From Lachnospiraceae bacterium (GTDB taxonomy: Bacteria; Bacillota; Clostridia; Lachnospirales; Lachnospiraceae), in the NCBI GenBank assembly GCA_024691145.1, contig JAILNW010000338.1, positions 1 to 6,785 on the forward strand: a DNA stretch of 6,785 bases, in the 5' to 3' direction. Position 1 is the stretch's first letter, and every line of letters starts with the position of its first letter. The notes beneath the pieces are model-generated. The model made no database searches and was not told the origin of the DNA. It saw only the letters and a program-made list of their open reading frames with translations. Below, piece by piece: positions 3,865 to 6,785 of this stretch. The position numbers and the translations under genes are program-made.

Positions 3865-6785
3865 TTAACTATATAATGCTGAAACTTTATAATCATGTTT
3901 CGTTGTATTTTTTACATAATATAGAGCCTCATCTGCTCTATTAAGGGCATCTTCTATACTTTCACTGTCATACCCCTTAAAATCAGCAATTCCTATACAA
4001 CAGGATATTTTCTTATCATCTGAAATTGTTACCTCTTTGTTTAATTTTTGTTCAATTTCCTTTATAAATCCTGACTGGATTTTTACATATATATCCTTTG
4101 CAATTGATACTGCTTTATCCGTATTAGTATTTCTAACCATAAGTACAAACTCGTCTCCGCCGTATCTAACAACAAATCCATTGTCGCAAGCACATTGTTT
4201 TAAAATATCTGCAAATAATACAAGTACCAGGTCACCCATTTCATGACCAACTGTATCATTATAGTATTTAAAATTATCAAGATCTATATAAAGAATAGAA
4301 TTAATATCACTATTATCCTCTTCCTTACAATTTGCTATAATCTCCATAAATCCTTGTCTATTAAGCAATCCTGTCAGCAAATCTGTTGTGGCAATAACCT
4401 TAAGTTTATCGTTCATTACCTTAAGTTCATTACTGTAAGTTAGTCTTTCAACGGCATCAACCAGCTGTCCAAAGACATATTTAATTATTATTAATTTGCT
4501 GTCATCAAGAAGTCTTCTATTGGCAAATACATTTCTATGCATATACAATATTCCAATAAGAACACTATCTATCTTTTCATTGTTAATTATAGGTATTCCT
4601 GCAAGTATAACAATATTATCTTCATTAAATACATCAAGAAGTTCCTTATATTCTGTAAAATACTTATCAAATCTGTTTGTAATAAAGCTTGCCTTATTAT
4701 TTTCAAAGTAATTACTTATTATCTCAATATTTATGCTGCTTATTTCTTCATCAATACTGTTATATTCAACCTCAAGCCTTTCATCCTTCATTTTTAAATA
4801 AATAACCTGATCAAAGCCAAAATTATTCTGTATAGTTTTCATCGAATTATAAAGCATCAAATCTAGTTCTTCATTTTCCCTGTCAAGTCTGTCCTGCCAT
4901 CTAACCATAAAGTTAACATCATTTAGCCTGTTGTTTAATTCAAGTTCTATTGCATAATCATGTGTGTTTTCAATTATGTTTTCAGCAGTTATACCCTTAA
5001 GACCATAATCACCATTACGAACAATGTCTACATTTTTACTATTTTTCATAACAGTCATTAACTTTTTCTGCATTTCAAAGTATCCATTTTTTGCACAATA
5101 ATCAATAGCTTCGCCTAAAATTCCAACAGCCACATCTTCCTTATCAAGAATCCTGTACAAATTAGCCTGTTCTATTGCAAGATGCGGATAACTGAAGATT
5201 TTAAAAGCAAAGGATTTTATCATGTTATATGCCTTGCTAAAATAATCTTCTGCTGTCTTATACTCACCATTTTTCATGCTGATTAAACCTGAAACAAAGT
5301 AATAAAGGAACAAATCATCAGCCCAGGCATCATAAGTATTATCATCTATATCCTCAGCTTTTAATATATGATTTAACACCCTTTCCATCTTGCTTAAATA
5401 CATATAACAATTATAATCCGCACCAAGGTAATAGTTGCAGAAAGCTGCAAATCCGTATAATTTTGATTTTTTGCACATTCTGAAGCCCTGAATCTTAAGT
5501 TCTTCAAGTATACCTATTGAAAGATATGTAAAATCATAGGCACTCTTATAATCACCTGCAAGCATACAGTTAAATGCCATATTGTATACTGTTTCTCCCA
5601 TCTGCTCTGGAAGATTTTCCTCGTAAAAAATATTAAGAGCCTCATTATAATACTCATTCGCCTGATTATACTTTTCAACAATTGAACAGTTATAGCCTAT
5701 ACCATTGTAAAGATTTGCAAGTTCACTCTTATTATCCTCATCTTTCTTTATGTTAATACACTCTCTGTATATTCTTTCAATATATTTAAAGTTATTTAAT
5801 CCTTTGTAAAAATCAATAGTATTCATATACGCACTTGTAAGAAGACCATCGTTTCCAATTTCTTTTATTAATTTGATGCCCTTCTTCATATTAGGCGGAA
5901 TATATAAATCTTCAAAAACCTCAGGAAGTACAATTTCTGAATTCTTCTTGCCATCAACACCATTTATATACATGTGAGACAAAGTATTCTTGTATCCATA
6001 TTTAAGACAATCATCGAGAAACTTCTCATCAGCCACAAAAGTAAGTCCAAATGAATACATATCTGTCCAGCCAAAATATATTATATAATGATTTAGAAGT
6101 TCAATTTTAAAGTAAAAAAACTCCTCATCAATTTCATATGCTAATTTAGTTAAATTTGCCACACATTTTTTTGCAAACTTAATCTGAGACATGTAAACAA
6201 ATATAATGCCTTCAAGATATTCAACAAAAAATTTCTTTTTGGGTGTATAATCTTTCTTTATAAGATCCTTCAGGTTCTCACACATAAGCATGGCATCATT
6301 ATATGTTCCATTGTAAAGGTTTAATAATGAATATCTATAATACAGCTGTTCTTTACTCCAATTATCAACATTAAGATTTTCAAATTCAATTTTTTGATGT
6401 ATTATATCCATATAATACGATGCCTGTTCCAAAGCAAAGGTATGAATCATATTATTGATTTTAACAACATAATCATTAACATCAGATGGATTAGGATTAA
6501 ATATGTCCTCAGAATATTCATCTTTATCTTTTATATTTGTTGCACAATCATATAACAGATTATTATTCTCCATATAAACAATAAGTCTGTTCCACAGTAA
6601 TTTCACATAAGGATTAATCTGAAATGCTTCATTATATGTTGCAAACATTCCCACTTTTGCATTTGTTTTGTTTTTAATATATTTACATATAAACTCAATG
6701 GTAGAATATCCTGCAAGATGTAATTTATGAAGTACAATTAACAACTTTACATTTTCATTTATGTAGCAAAATACATTAACAAGAG
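3865..6785 (-). CDS. Large AAA/STAND-TPR-GAF-GGDEF diguanylate cyclase, 5' end outside window
   Basis: A predicted diguanylate cyclase making c-di-GMP from two GTP. The frame is open through the right edge with no ATG or GTG in its first 13 codons. The first start-type codon, a TTG at 6744, has no Shine-Dalgarno, so the gene continues outside. Counting that TTG as residue 1, LLIVLHKLHLAG (about 1-12) followed by AKVGMFATYNE (29-39) matches the Walker B to sensor-1 stretch of STAND/AAA_16 ATPases, but the usual acidic pair is His-Lys. TPR-like helix pairs follow (clearest at about 343-376, 383-416 and 481-512), then a GAF-like region (about 625-765) and a linker helix. The GGDEF domain (about 785-955) has TTDLLTGLLNR, metal and base-binding DLDNFKYYND (Asp821, Asn829), Asp838 and intact GGDEF at 862-866. 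The RxxD inhibitory site is replaced by CDNG (853-856). No membrane segment is visible, so it is probably cytoplasmic. Confidence 0.95.
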   Translation of the reverse strand, partial: LVNVFCYINENVKLLIVLHKLHLAGYSTIEFICKYIKNKTNAKVGMFATYNEAFQINPYVKLLWNRLIVYMENNNLLYDCATNIKDKDEYSEDIFNPNPSDVNDYVVKINNMIHTFALEQASYYMDIIHQKIEFENLNVDNWSKEQLYYRYSLLNLYNGTYNDAMLMCENLKDLIKKDYTPKKKFFVEYLEGIIFVYMSQIKFAKKCVANLTKLAYEIDEEFFYFKIELLNHYIIYFGWTDMYSFGLTFVADEKFLDDCLKYGYKNTLSHMYINGVDGKKNSEIVLPEVFEDLYIPPNMKKGIKLIKEIGNDGLLTSAYMNTIDFYKGLNNFKYIERIYRECINIKKDEDNKSELANLYNGIGYNCSIVEKYNQANEYYNEALNIFYEENLPEQMGETVYNMAFNCMLAGDYKSAYDFTYLSIGILEELKIQGFRMCKKSKLYGFAAFCNYYLGADYNCYMYLSKMERVLNHILKAEDIDDNTYDAWADDLFLYYFVSGLISMKNGEYKTAEDYFSKAYNMIKSFAFKIFSYPHLAIEQANLYRILDKEDVAVGILGEAIDYCAKNGYFEMQKKLMTVMKNSKNVDIVRNGDYGLKGITAENIIENTHDYAIELELNNRLNDVNFMVRWQDRLDRENEELDLMLYNSMKTIQNNFGFDQVIYLKMKDERLEVEYNSIDEEISSINIEIISNYFENNKASFITNRFDKYFTEYKELLDVFNEDNIVILAGIPIINNEKIDSVLIGILYMHRNVFANRRLLDDSKLIIIKYVFGQLVDAVERLTYSNELKVMNDKLKVIATTDLLTGLLNRQGFMEIIANCKEEDNSDINSILYIDLDNFKYYNDTVGHEMGDLVLVLFADILKQCACDNGFVVRYGGDEFVLMVRNTNTDKAVSIAKDIYVKIQSGFIKEIEQKLNKEVTISDDKKISCCIGIADFKGYDSESIEDALNRADEALYYVKNTTKHDYKVSALYS
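4147..4161 (-). other. GGDEF active-site motif
   Basis: These 15 bases encode Gly-Gly-Asp-Glu-Phe (residues 862-866 counted from 6744), preceded by Arg-Tyr as in canonical cyclases. The motif is unaltered and the other substrate and metal positions are kept: Asp821, Asn829, Asp838 and Lys945. The position equivalent to PleD Arg446 is Lys949, a mild change. Catalytic activity is therefore expected. Confidence 0.93.

Noticed and set aside
4037..4797. Several plus-strand open frames of 66-86 codons
   Set aside because: All are antisense to the GGDEF and GAF regions of a clearly real gene; they are low-complexity frames expected in AT-rich DNA.
6742..6744. TTG as the true start of the GGDEF protein
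   Set aside because: No Shine-Dalgarno precedes it, the frame stays open to the window edge, and the residues at this point continue a conserved-looking Walker B strand that must have protein upstream.

Overview
The window is AT-rich DNA with every supported gene on the minus strand. Gene content and style suggest a low-GC Firmicute of the class Clostridia, probably a Lachnospiraceae relative (Butyrivibrio/Eubacterium/Lachnospira type). The grounds are AT-rich codon use, purine-rich Shine-Dalgarno sites, sigma-A-like promoters, and a large TPR-GAF-GGDEF protein beside a Lys-rich membrane-anchored cyclophilin. The species assignment is an inference from style, not from a marker gene.

Layout in transcription order (right to left). 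(1) 6785-3865: the 3' part of a very large signalling gene. Its reading frame stays open through the right edge, so the true start lies outside the window. The visible product has the tail of a STAND/AAA_16-like ATPase with a degenerate Walker B, then TPR-like helices, a GAF-like region and an intact GGDEF diguanylate cyclase domain without the RxxD inhibitory site. (2) A perfect 14-bp AT-rich hairpin with a T-run directly after its stop codon acts as terminator. (3) A new promoter, with a near-perfect 18-bp palindrome over its -10 element and start site, drives a tightly packed three-gene operon: membrane-anchored cyclophilin-type peptidyl-prolyl isomerase (3761-2991), CPBP/CAAX-type intramembrane protease (2989-2051) and membrane-anchored alpha/beta hydrolase (2051-1104). 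(4) A 128-bp gap carries a second good sigma-A promoter. It precedes two genes with no recognised family, 22 bp apart: a two-TM protein (975-319) and a protein cut by the left edge (296-1).

How the genes may work together: the three-gene operon looks like a cell-envelope module. A foldase domain and a hydrolase domain are both predicted to sit outside the membrane on single N-terminal anchors, with an intramembrane protease between them. The GGDEF protein is an independent c-di-GMP signalling unit separated by its own terminator. Neither of the last two genes gives a functional clue beyond topology. I see no mobile element, CRISPR array, tRNA/rRNA or riboswitch. No gene-free stretch exceeds 130 bp.
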